Source: an uncultured Eubacterium sp. (GTDB taxonomy: Bacteria > Bacillota > Clostridia > Peptostreptococcales > Anaerovoracaceae). Taken from it: DNA of 12,101 bases. The position numbers and the translations under genes were made by a program. Positions 5,274 to 12,101 of the stretch are shown here, one piece after another; positions within the stretch are counted from its first letter, which is position 1, and each line of letters begins with the position of its first letter. The notes beneath the pieces were generated by a model. The model was not told the origin of the DNA, made no database searches, and saw only the letters and a program-made list of their open reading frames with translations. The stretch is from NCBI GenBank assembly GCA_900551775.1, contig URXI01000107.1, positions 1-12,101 of the forward strand, read 5' to 3'.

Positions 5274-6950
5274 TTATACCCCACAGAAATTACGGAAGGA
5301 AGGATTATTTTCCAGCAACTGTTCATAAGCGTCCATGCCCTTTACTGCACCGTTTTCCATGTAGATCACTTGATCATAGCGCGAAAGCAGGGCGGGGTTC
5401 AGGGAATGGGTGATGGTGACCACAGTCAGGTCCTCTTGTGCCAGCAGCGTATTTTCAATCTCTAAGGCAGTTTTGGGGTCCAAAGCAGAAGTTCCTTCGT
5501 CCAGGATGATGACTTTGGCATCCCTGATGAGGGCTCTTGCCAGGGCGACTCTCTGGCGCTGGCCGCCGGAAAGGCGATTGCCGTTTTCACCGACCTGACT
5601 GTCCAGGCCATTTTCCAGCTGGGGCAGGAATTGACTGACCCCGCTGGCCGATAGGGCCTGCTGCCATGTATCTTCATCAAAATCACCCGCCAGAGCGATA
5701 TTGTTTTTGATCGTATCATTGAAAAGATACACACTCTGATGGAGAACGGAGAGGATAGATCCCAAGTTCTTTGTATCCAGCAGGCGCAGAGAATCTTCGT
5801 CGTACAATATTTCCCCCTGATAATCGCGGTAGTAGCCAGAAAGGATTTTGATCAGGGTACTTTTTCCGCAGCCACTGTGGCCGACCACAGCGTATTTTTC
5901 CCCTTTGACAAAACGCAGGCTGACGTGATGCAGGGCATTGAGGTTTCCGTCGTAAGAGAAGGTCAAGTCCCTTGCTGCAATCTCCCTGTCAAAGGATGGA
6001 TCTTTGCCGTGTTCTGTCTCGACCTCTGTATCTGCATAGTCGCACAGACGCTTCACGATGGGCTTGACGCTTTTGATTTTAGGCAGGTTCTCCATGATCA
6101 GCAGGACCGGCGTCAAAAAAGAGCCGCTGAGCTGAAGGAGAGCCATCAGGGTACCCATGGTGATGGAACCTTTAATCACGAAGAAAGCCGAGGTAAAGAT
6201 GACGACCACGACACAGAGATAAGACAGCGTGTCAGAGAGACCTTCGTTGAGGGCGGTCACTTTGTCGGCAGCGAATTTGCAGTCCGCGGTCCTCTTGTTC
6301 TCTTCTTCAAACTTCAGCCGCATATTGGGCAGCAGGCGATAGCTCCTGATGACTTCAAAGCCGGAGAGGATATCCTTTGTTTTTTCCGTAAACCTTGACA
6401 GCTGGCGGGATACGGCGTCCTGCCTCTTCTCCAGCAGCTTCCCCATCAAAGCCGGCACGGCGAACATCAGCACCAGCGTCCCTAACAGAATGGCAGTGAC
6501 GGCAGGACTCAGAACCAGCAGCAGTACCAGAGTAGATACGAACATGACGACGACCTCGACATTGAGCATAAGGGGAAGGATGTAATTCTCTTCAATGATC
6601 TTCACATCATTGATTAAACTGGAGATGTAATCCGCTGTATTTGTCTTGTAAAATTCACCTGGATACTGATGCATGATTCCTTCATAAACATCACTGCGCA
6701 TCTGCCGTGTCATCCTCTGCACCAGAAGTTTGGATGCCAGAGAACCAAAGTAATTCATCAGACAGAGCAAAATCATATAGCAGGCTGCAAAGAGCAGCAG
6801 TTTCTTAAATAGCGCCATATCTCCAGATACAGCGGTGTCCGTTACCTGCTGCAGCAGCAGAGAGACGAAGGTCGTCATCAAAGCTGCCACAGTGCAAAGG
6901 AACAGGGCTGCGGCTAGTAATAACTTATTTCTCTTCCAATACCGTTTCAT
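5274..6950 (-). CDS. ABC exporter, fused permease and ATPase (half-transporter)
   Basis: A 558-residue type I ABC exporter half-molecule. Two adjacent ATGs (6951-6953 and 6948-6950) are possible; AGGAGG at 6956-6961 is 2 nt from the first and 5 nt from the second, so the second is preferred. Six hydrophobic segments near residues 10-32, 48-68, 125-147, 149-171, 238-260 and 267-289 form the membrane domain. The nucleotide-binding domain has Walker A GHSGCGKST (357-365), Q-loop Q405, signature LSGGQ (460-464), Walker B VIILDEG (D484, E485) and switch H515. All catalytic residues are present. It would work as a homodimer, or with a partner elsewhere, exporting a hydrophobic compound, drug, lipid or peptide; there is no peptidase domain. 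The ArsR-like regulator follows on the same strand, and a good promoter lies upstream. Confidence 0.93.
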   Translation of the reverse strand: MKRYWKRNKLLLAAALFLCTVAALMTTFVSLLLQQVTDTAVSGDMALFKKLLLFAACYMILLCLMNYFGSLASKLLVQRMTRQMRSDVYEGIMHQYPGEFYKTNTADYISSLINDVKIIEENYILPLMLNVEVVVMFVSTLVLLLVLSPAVTAILLGTLVLMFAVPALMGKLLEKRQDAVSRQLSRFTEKTKDILSGFEVIRSYRLLPNMRLKFEEENKRTADCKFAADKVTALNEGLSDTLSYLCVVVVIFTSAFFVIKGSITMGTLMALLQLSGSFLTPVLLIMENLPKIKSVKPIVKRLCDYADTEVETEHGKDPSFDREIAARDLTFSYDGNLNALHHVSLRFVKGEKYAVVGHSGCGKSTLIKILSGYYRDYQGEILYDEDSLRLLDTKNLGSILSVLHQSVYLFNDTIKNNIALAGDFDEDTWQQALSASGVSQFLPQLENGLDSQVGENGNRLSGGQRQRVALARALIRDAKVIILDEGTSALDPKTALEIENTLLAQEDLTVVTITHSLNPALLSRYDQVIYMENGAVKGMDAYEQLLENNPSFRNFCGV

Positions 6951-6977
6951 CATTACCTCCTAGGTTTCACGATTATC

Positions 6978-6992
6978 TAATAAGTTTTATTA
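6978..6992. promoter_or_regulatory. AT-rich dyad at the ABC exporter transcription start
   Basis: TAATAA (6978-6983) and TTATTA (6987-6992) are perfect inverted repeats around GTT, just downstream of the exporter -10 and over the expected +1. The position fits a repressor site, but a 6-bp AT dyad can arise by chance. Confidence 0.3.
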
Positions 6993-6998
6993 ACGTAG

Positions 6999-7027
6999 AA
7001 TGTATCATAAAATTCTATGCGTGTCAA
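6999..7027 (-). promoter_or_regulatory. Strong sigma-A promoter of the ABC exporter
   Basis: On the minus strand a perfect -35 TTGACA (7022-7027) lies 17 bp from the -10 TACATT (6999-7004), which also has a TGA extension. The predicted leader to the start codon is about 40 nt. Confidence 0.85.
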
Positions 7028-7058
7028 ACTAATTTTACAAAAAACAAATGATCTTTCT

Positions 7059-7087
7059 TTCACGAAGTAAGAAAAATATGGTAAAAT
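7059..7087 (+). promoter_or_regulatory. Putative promoter of the GNAT gene
   Basis: TTCACG (7059-7064) and TAAAAT (7082-7087) are 17 bp apart, with a TGG extension before the -10. The start site would be near 7094, giving an unusually short leader of about 14 nt that begins at the Shine-Dalgarno GGAGG (7095-7099). The true promoter may therefore be elsewhere in the 154-bp divergent region. Confidence 0.45.
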
Positions 7088-7107
7088 AGAAGAAGGAGGC
7101 AGGAACT

Positions 7108-7581
7108 ATGAAGATAAGAACAGCGACCACGGCGGATATGGATGCCATATGCCGGTTATATGATACGTTATTTCAGGAGATGGCGAATCTGCAGGCGGAC
7201 TACTTTCAGATGGCCAGCCAGAACCGGGATTTTCTGCGTTCTGTCATCGAAGAAGAGGAAGGAGATGTCCTGCTGGCGGAAGAGGCGGATCGACTCATCG
7301 GTTTTGCCCTGGTGCAGCAAAGCAGCACGCCGCCTTTTGGCTGTCTCGTGCCACACCGATACGCCTACCTGATGGATGCCTGTGTCACAGAAAGTGAGAG
7401 GAGCAGAGGTGTCGGAAGACTGCTGATTGAAGCCGTAAAGACCTGGGCAGAAGAGCGACGTCTGGATTACGTAGAACTGAACGTGCTGAGCAACAATAGG
7501 AGAGCCATTGCACTCTATGAACGAGAAGGCTTTACAGAAGAGATGCGCACCATGCGCTGCAAATTGAAAAAGGACGGCTGA
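7108..7581 (+). CDS. GNAT-family N-acetyltransferase
   Basis: A 157-residue protein, ATG at 7108, with AGAAGGAGG ending 8 nt upstream. The start is firm because the first strand of the fold, MKIRTATTADMDAICRLY, begins at once. The acetyl-CoA pyrophosphate-binding motif A is ERSRGVGRLL (97-106, R98-x-x-G101-x-G103). Motif B is NNRRAIALYEREGF (129-142), typical of GNAT enzymes. It transfers an acetyl group from acetyl-CoA to an amine in the cytoplasm. The substrate is unknown: the family covers small amines, antibiotics and protein N-termini, and nothing near the gene decides it. It is transcribed alone, divergent from the ABC exporter and convergent with trmO; its last codons form the left arm of the hairpin that ends trmO. 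Confidence 0.9.
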   Translation: MKIRTATTADMDAICRLYDTLFQEMANLQADYFQMASQNRDFLRSVIEEEEGDVLLAEEADRLIGFALVQQSSTPPFGCLVPHRYAYLMDACVTESERSRGVGRLLIEAVKTWAEERRLDYVELNVLSNNRRAIALYEREGFTEEMRTMRCKLKKDG

Positions 7582-7591
7582 GGCCGTCCTT
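7567..7591 (-). terminator. Intrinsic terminator of trmO, overlapping the GNAT stop codon
   Basis: AAGGACGGC (7570-7578) pairs with GCCGTCCTT (7583-7591) around a 4-nt loop that contains the GNAT TGA stop. On the minus strand the 9-bp stem is followed by a T run (complement of AAAAA at 7567-7571), as expected for a terminator of trmO, which stops at 7597. On the plus strand the hairpin is followed by CCGTGT and should be weak, although an RNA hairpin could still protect the GNAT mRNA end. Confidence 0.85.
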
Positions 7592-7596
7592 CCGTG

Positions 7597-8277
7597 TCAG
7601 ATGATTTCTACGACTTCCAGGTCTTTGCCGTTGACGCGGAATTTAACTTCAAAACCGGCAAAGCCGAATCCGTAGATTCGCATCGGATCCTCCTGATAAG
7701 AAGGCCTGGGATCCTGAGCCAGGATGGAGCAGAGCCCGTCCTGCAGTTCCCTGGGTATTTTCGCCAGCAGCTGGGGAGGAATGGTGACGAACAGACGGTT
7801 TCCCTGGGTATGATCGGTAAAACCGCAGACGGCATCTGGGTGACAGTCTGCAGGAATATAGGGTTTGATGTCGTAAATGGGCGTGCCATCCATCAGATCG
7901 GCGCCCCAGACAGAAATGACAGGTCCTGATTTGAGGTCTGTTTTGATTACGTCTATTTTTACGGAGGAGAGACCTAAGGGGTTGGGTCGGAAGGGCGATC
8001 TGGTAGCAAAGACGCCCATTCGCTGATTTCCGCCCAGACGGGGAGGTCTGACCGTAGGAGACCAGCCGCTTTCTACATTTTCTGAAAATCCCCATACAAT
8101 CCAGAGATGGGAGAAGCCGGACAGTCCGCGGAGTGCCTCGGGACTGCGAAACTCCTCTTCAAAGATAATTTCACTTTTCAATTCCTCTGTCAGCCCGCTT
8201 TGGCGGGGGATTCCAAACTTTGATGGAAAAACGCTGTGTATATGGGCAATGGGTCTCAATGTAAGATCTGTAGTCAT
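7597..8277 (-). CDS. trmO: tRNA (N6-threonylcarbamoyladenosine37-N6)-methyltransferase TrmO
   Basis: A 226-residue protein, ATG at 8275-8277, with AGAGGTG about 4 nt upstream on its strand. It has the TrmO (YaeB/TsaA, UPF0066) signatures: GVFATRSPFRPNPLGLS (88-104), with the SAM-binding and catalytic loop residues, DLMDGTPIYDIKPYIP (127-142), and the C-terminal DPRPSYQEDPMRIYGF (189-204). The family methylates t6A at position 37 of certain tRNAs, next to the anticodon, to m6t6A, using S-adenosylmethionine. Length is close to the 235 residues of the E. coli enzyme, so both the N-terminal beta-barrel and the short C-terminal domain are present. It is a single-gene unit with its own promoter and terminator, divergent from the hybrid kinase. 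Confidence 0.95.
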   Translation of the reverse strand: MTTDLTLRPIAHIHSVFPSKFGIPRQSGLTEELKSEIIFEEEFRSPEALRGLSGFSHLWIVWGFSENVESGWSPTVRPPRLGGNQRMGVFATRSPFRPNPLGLSSVKIDVIKTDLKSGPVISVWGADLMDGTPIYDIKPYIPADCHPDAVCGFTDHTQGNRLFVTIPPQLLAKIPRELQDGLCSILAQDPRPSYQEDPMRIYGFGFAGFEVKFRVNGKDLEVVEII

Positions 8278-8308
8278 GGAGCACCTCTTTTCTGAAATGA
8301 TAGGTACT

Positions 8309-8337
8309 ATTATACTGAATCTCTATTGAAAATTCAA
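8309..8337 (-). promoter_or_regulatory. Sigma-A promoter of trmO
   Basis: On the minus strand TTGAAT (8332-8337) lies 17 bp from a consensus TATAAT (8309-8314), 31 nt upstream of the start codon. Its -35 directly abuts the -35 of the divergent kinase promoter at 8326-8331. Confidence 0.85.
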
Positions 8338-8353
8338 ATCATTGTGATAAACT
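8326..8353 (+). promoter_or_regulatory. Sigma-A promoter of the hybrid histidine kinase
   Basis: TTGAAA (8326-8331, 5 of 6 consensus) is 16 bp from TAAACT (8348-8353, 4 of 6), which carries a TGA extension. Both divergent -35 boxes lie within the dyad TTGAAAATTCAA (8326-8337). Transcription would start near 8360. Confidence 0.65.
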
Positions 8354-8366
8354 AAGAAGGAGAATT

Positions 8367-8378
8367 ATGCGTACTTAG
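8367..8378 (+). other. Three-codon leader reading frame (Met-Arg-Thr) in the kinase 5' UTR
   Basis: ATG CGT ACT TAG follows AGAAGGAG (8355-8362) at 4 nt, a good ribosome binding site, and lies 30 nt before the kinase start codon. If used, initiation and termination here would occupy the leader just ahead of the kinase Shine-Dalgarno (GAGGAG, 8398-8403). The predicted transcription start (about 8360) falls within this Shine-Dalgarno, so use of it is uncertain. Confidence 0.25.
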
Positions 8379-8408
8379 GCGTATTTATGGCACTGAAGAG
8401 GAGAACGA

Positions 8409-11400
8409 ATGAAGATAAAGATGGAACAAATTGACGGACAGACAGAGATGCAGAGCCATCAGGAGGAGATTGCGTATCTGAAGGAACTGGCAAAGCGAAA
8501 AGATAAGGAGCTGGAAGGCATCATCGGTGCTGCGGCTGACGTAGTAGGCAAATTTATCTGCAATCCCGAGTTCACGATTCTTTACTATACTGAAGGTCTG
8601 GCGAATTTGGTAGGAACGACGAGAGGACGCATAGAAAAAGAAGGCTTTGACAGCAGCCGGTATATTCATCCTGACGACTATGAATACGTCATGGAGAAGA
8701 CCACGAAAGCCATTGCAGATGAAAAGCCAATTACTCTGACTTATCGCCTGAAGCATCTGAGTGGAAGAGATGTCTGGGTAAAGGCCAGGGTGATTTTTCT
8801 CGAAGAACTCTACGAAGATCAATACCCGATTGCCTTTTTTGTCTACACGGATATCACGGAGTTGAAAGAGGCCAATGCAAAAGCAGAGGCGCGATATCAG
8901 AGCCTGATTGAAACTTATGACGAACAGCTGTGCGGGATTATCTGGTTCACCATAAGCAACAGACCGATTTTGCGATATATGAATCGAAAGTCTTTAGAAT
9001 GTCTGGGATTCAAATCAAAAGAAGATTATTTTGCGAAAAATCAGGGTGATATGCTTACATATATCTTTGAGGAGGATCAGGACAAGTTCACCAATGCGCT
9101 GATGACTTTAAAAAATGAGGGCGATGTGACGAGTCTGGACGTGCGCTTTCAGTCGTCTGCAGGTAAGACTGTTTGGGCGGTCTGTAACATCATGATAAAA
9201 CGCGCCATGTCTGGAACGCTGTTATACTATATGGTATTCACCGATATTACCCGTCAGAAGGAGGAGGAACTGAATCTGCGGGCAGAGCAGGAGAAGATCA
9301 ATATCGCCTTAGAAAATACGGATATGCTGATCTGGCAATATGATATTGCGGAGAAAAAAATGCAGTATCAGAGAAATTCGGCCAGATATTTCGGCGGGGA
9401 AGATGTCGTCTATAATGTGCCGCAATCCTTTGTGAATGCAGGGTTTGTCCACGACGATTCCATCAGTAATTACTTGAGACTATACCAGACGATAATCGAT
9501 GGAGAAGAACACGCTCAGGCGGATATCCACTTTCTGGACGAAAAGAAGAATGACCTATGGCTGCGAATCATGTTGAGAAGGATTACTGACAAGGGCGCTT
9601 CTTTCAACCAGGTGATCGGCTGCGGCGTCAACATTACAGAAGAAAAGGTCAAAGAAGAGCGTTATGTAGAAGAACTGGTCTATATGAGCGGTCTGCAGAG
9701 TGAAGATCTTCTGGCTAAATTCCGTGCAGATCTGACGCGCAATATCGTAGTAGATTATGTGGGCAGCAGTGATGTGCTGCTGGCAGATGACTGCATGACT
9801 TATTCGGGTGTCATTGAAGAGGTCGCTTCCGATATGGTAGCGGAGGATATGAAAGAGAAATTCAGAGAATCTCTCAGCATCGGCTCGCTGATGTCGCTCT
9901 ATTATGAAGGAAAAAATGAGTACGCTATAGAATACCAAAGGCGCATGAAGAACGGCACGCTCTGCTGGGTAAAAACGTATGCGAAGATTTTTAAAAGCCC
10001 GGAGCAGAACGACATTATGTGTTTTTTATATACCTACAACATCAACGGCTCTATGCTGAGCCAGATTGCACTGCAGGCCATCGTAAACACCACCTATGAT
10101 TATGTAGGCATCATCGATCGGGAGATGAATCGTTTTTACTGCCTGGCTCGATCAGACCAGGATTATCTGCCAGAGGAAAGTGATGACTACAATGCATCCA
10201 ATATCGATTTTGCCGAAAAATATAGAGAATATTTTCCCAGCGAGGAAGAATACCTGATTGCCAGAGACAACGCACAACTGGAAACGGTGGTTAAGGCGCT
10301 GGAACAGAAACCGGTCTACGAATTTAACGAGAAGATCTGGAACAGAAAGAAAACGGTGATTCACACCTACAGGCTGAGTTACAGCTATATCGATGGAGAG
10401 AAATCACAGATTCTGGTACGCCGTGCAGATATCACAGAGTCCATCCTAGAGGAGCAGAAACAGCAGGATCTGCTGCGAAACGCTTTAGCACAGGCAGAAC
10501 AGGCCAGCAATGCCAAATCTGATTTCTTGTCCAGGATGAGTCACGAAATCAGGACACCGATGAACGCCATTATCGGCATGTCCGCCCTGGCAGCACAGTG
10601 TGTCAATGACCCGCAGCAGGTGGCAGACTGCATCTCCAAAGTGGGGATTTCAGCCAGGTTTCTGCTATCGCTGATTAACGATATTTTGGATATGAGCAGG
10701 ATAGAAAGCGGCAAAGTCGTCGTCAAACGGGAAAAAATTCCTTTTGAAGAGTTTATCAACGGCATCAACACCATCTGTTATGAGCAGGCAGAAGAGAAGG
10801 GTATCGACTACGAGTCTATATTGACCAGTTTTACAGAGGACTATTATATGGGCGATGCCATGAAGCTGCAGCAGGTGTTGATCAACATCATTTCCAATGC
10901 CATCAAATTCACACCTTCCGGCGGGAAAGTGCAGATGATCATTCATCAAGGGAAAATCAAAGACGGCAAAGCGAGGATGACCTTTACGATCAACGATACT
11001 GGTATCGGCATCAAAGAAGAGTTCATGCCCCATCTTTTCGATCCGTTTGAACAGGGGAACGACAACACCTCGCGTTACAGCGGGACAGGGCTGGGCCTGG
11101 CGATTTGTAAGAACCTGATCAACATGATGGGCGGTCATATTTCTGTCAACAGCATCGAAGGGGTGGGATCGGAGTTCACGGTGGAAGTGGATTTGGAACT
11201 CTGCGAAGAAACGAAACGGATCAGCCGCAGCAAAGCGAAAATCAACTTTGCCAAGCTTTCTGCTTTGATCGTCGATGACGAAATTACGGTCTGTGAGCAC
11301 ACGAAGAACATTTTGTCCGATATGGGCATGAAGGCGGAATGGGTCGACAGCGGTGAGCGCGCAGTGGATATCGTAAGGAGAAGGTGGGAAAAGAACACTT

Positions 11401-12062
11401 ATTTTGATGTGATTTTCATCGACTGGAAGATGCCCGGCATGGACGGTATTGAAACCGCCAGAGAGATACGTAAGATCGTGGGACCAGAAGTGACAATCAT
11501 CATCATGACCGCTTATGACTGGGTTTCCATCGAGCAGGAGGCCAGGAAAGCCGGCGTCAACATGCTCATATCAAAACCGCTGTTCAAAAAGTCTTTGACA
11601 TCTACATTCCAGAAAATCTATACGGAAAGAGAACAGAAGCAGGAAGCAGCAAAACCGATAGAGTATGACTTTACGGGCAAGACCATTCTGCTCGTAGAAG
11701 ACCATGTGCTCAACATAGAAGTTGCCAAACAATTGCTGATGAACAAAGGCGCCAAGGTGGAAGTTGCTGAAAACGGCCTGGTTGCCATCGAGATGTTCGC
11801 CACTTCAGCAGTGGATTATGACGCGATTCTCATGGATATCCGCATGCCGGTCATGAATGGCTTGACGGCTGCCAGATCCATCAGACAGCTGAAAAAGAAA
11901 AAAGCGAAGACGGTACCGATTATCGCTATGAGCGCCAACGCCTTCGATGAAGACGTGGAGAAATCCCGCGCTGCCGGCATGAACGCCCATCTGGCAAAAC
12001 CGATCGAGCCGCAGCTGCTCTATGCAACACTGCAGGAATTCATATTTCCAGAAGAAGAATAA
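8409..12062 (+). CDS. Cytosolic multi-PAS hybrid sensor histidine kinase with two receiver domains
   Basis: A 1217-residue protein, ATG at 8409, with GAGGAG (8398-8403) 5 nt upstream. Residues 10-35 are a charged, coiled-coil-like helix. PAS-like modules follow at about 35-150 (ending FFVYTDITELKEA), 160-283 (ending MVFTDITRQKEE), 296-410 (ending GVNITEEK), 422-545 (weaker) and 553-680 (ending RRADITES). The HisKA H-box SHEIRTPMNAIIGMS has phosphoacceptor H712. The ATPase domain has the N-box with N830, DTGIGI, LFDPFEQ and GTGLGLAIC. Receiver 1 (about 951-1070) has D956, D957, phosphoacceptor D1005 in FIDWKMPGMDG, and K1056. Receiver 2 (about 1095-1210) has D1143 in LMDIRMPVMNG and K1197. No transmembrane segment or signal peptide is seen, so it senses something inside the cell. 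There is no Hpt or output domain and no adjacent response regulator, so the phosphorelay partner must be encoded elsewhere. All catalytic residues look intact. Confidence 0.93.
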   Translation: MKIKMEQIDGQTEMQSHQEEIAYLKELAKRKDKELEGIIGAAADVVGKFICNPEFTILYYTEGLANLVGTTRGRIEKEGFDSSRYIHPDDYEYVMEKTTKAIADEKPITLTYRLKHLSGRDVWVKARVIFLEELYEDQYPIAFFVYTDITELKEANAKAEARYQSLIETYDEQLCGIIWFTISNRPILRYMNRKSLECLGFKSKEDYFAKNQGDMLTYIFEEDQDKFTNALMTLKNEGDVTSLDVRFQSSAGKTVWAVCNIMIKRAMSGTLLYYMVFTDITRQKEEELNLRAEQEKINIALENTDMLIWQYDIAEKKMQYQRNSARYFGGEDVVYNVPQSFVNAGFVHDDSISNYLRLYQTIIDGEEHAQADIHFLDEKKNDLWLRIMLRRITDKGASFNQVIGCGVNITEEKVKEERYVEELVYMSGLQSEDLLAKFRADLTRNIVVDYVGSSDVLLADDCMTYSGVIEEVASDMVAEDMKEKFRESLSIGSLMSLYYEGKNEYAIEYQRRMKNGTLCWVKTYAKIFKSPEQNDIMCFLYTYNINGSMLSQIALQAIVNTTYDYVGIIDREMNRFYCLARSDQDYLPEESDDYNASNIDFAEKYREYFPSEEEYLIARDNAQLETVVKALEQKPVYEFNEKIWNRKKTVIHTYRLSYSYIDGEKSQILVRRADITESILEEQKQQDLLRNALAQAEQASNAKSDFLSRMSHEIRTPMNAIIGMSALAAQCVNDPQQVADCISKVGISARFLLSLINDILDMSRIESGKVVVKREKIPFEEFINGINTICYEQAEEKGIDYESILTSFTEDYYMGDAMKLQQVLINIISNAIKFTPSGGKVQMIIHQGKIKDGKARMTFTINDTGIGIKEEFMPHLFDPFEQGNDNTSRYSGTGLGLAICKNLINMMGGHISVNSIEGVGSEFTVEVDLELCEETKRISRSKAKINFAKLSALIVDDEITVCEHTKNILSDMGMKAEWVDSGERAVDIVRRRWEKNTYFDVIFIDWKMPGMDGIETAREIRKIVGPEVTIIIMTAYDWVSIEQEARKAGVNMLISKPLFKKSLTSTFQKIYTEREQKQEAAKPIEYDFTGKTILLVEDHVLNIEVAKQLLMNKGAKVEVAENGLVAIEMFATSAVDYDAILMDIRMPVMNGLTAARSIRQLKKKKAKTVPIIAMSANAFDEDVEKSRAAGMNAHLAKPIEPQLLYATLQEFIFPEEE

Positions 12063-12066
12063 GATG

Positions 12067-12101
12067 AAAAAGGGGTTGTTGCACTAAGACCGAGTAATCC
12101 A
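12067..12101 (+). terminator. Possible first arm of a terminator cut by the window end
   Basis: Four bases after the kinase stop, AAAAAGGGGTTGTTGCAC begins at 12067. An A run followed by a G-rich segment right after a stop is the usual left arm of an intrinsic terminator, but the matching arm would lie beyond 12101, so this is a guess. Confidence 0.3.

Noticed and set aside
5739..6398. Plus-strand open frame inside the ABC exporter gene
   Set aside because: Antisense to the ATPase and membrane domains, which have complete motifs; composition is unlike a real protein.
8354..8408. A riboswitch or T-box in the kinase leader
   Set aside because: The leader is only about 50 nt and shows no conserved motif or stable multi-helix structure.
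10665..11300. Minus-strand open frame inside the kinase gene
   Set aside because: Antisense of the HisKA/ATPase/receiver region, with no start signal or domain.

Overview
The window looks like chromosome from an anaerobic, low-to-mid GC Firmicute of the class Clostridia. Support: an iron-sulfur sulfite-reductase-type protein, AGGAGG-type ribosome binding sites before almost every gene, sigma-A promoters often with extended -10 (TGn) elements, short intergenic gaps with intrinsic terminators, and a large soluble multi-PAS hybrid kinase of the kind common in gut Clostridia. A finer placement (for example the Anaerovoracaceae / Eubacteriales family XIII area) is only a guess.

Layout. (1) 1-348: C-terminal end of a siroheme/4Fe-4S sulfite-reductase-type subunit, ending in a strong terminator. 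(2) 390-1175, minus: a PD-(D/E)XK nuclease-like protein of unknown role. (3) 1176-1601: a 426-base stretch without a convincing gene. It holds the promoter of the nuclease-like gene, two near-identical 72-bp repeats each bounded by a perfect 8-bp inverted repeat (GTTACGCA...TGCGTAAC), a short reverse-strand stretch that looks like the tail of a lost gene, and the promoter of the next operon. (4) 1602-4116, plus: a two-gene operon with a 4-nt gap, an HD-domain hydrolase followed by a hydantoinase/oxoprolinase-family ATPase. (5) 4162-6950, minus: a single-chain ABC exporter followed by a regulator with a C-terminal ArsR-type winged helix. A bidirectional terminator separates this pair from the operon in (4). 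(6) 7108-7581, plus: a GNAT acetyltransferase, converging on (7) 7597-8277, minus: the tRNA m6t6A37 methyltransferase TrmO. (8) 8409-12062, plus: a 1217-residue cytosolic hybrid histidine kinase with about five PAS-like modules, HisKA, HATPase and two receiver domains. The window ends just after it, possibly in the first arm of its terminator.

How the parts relate. The ABC exporter and ArsR-like protein form a plausible export/regulation module. The HD and hydantoinase-like proteins are probably co-expressed but their substrates cannot be read from sequence. trmO and the kinase are divergent, and their -35 boxes abut inside one short dyad, so the two promoters probably compete or share control. 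The kinase leader also carries a three-codon reading frame with its own Shine-Dalgarno. I do not see a convincing new multi-gene system. The best candidates for undescribed biology are the 72-bp inverted-terminus repeats, the trmO/kinase control region, and the HD-hydantoinase pair.
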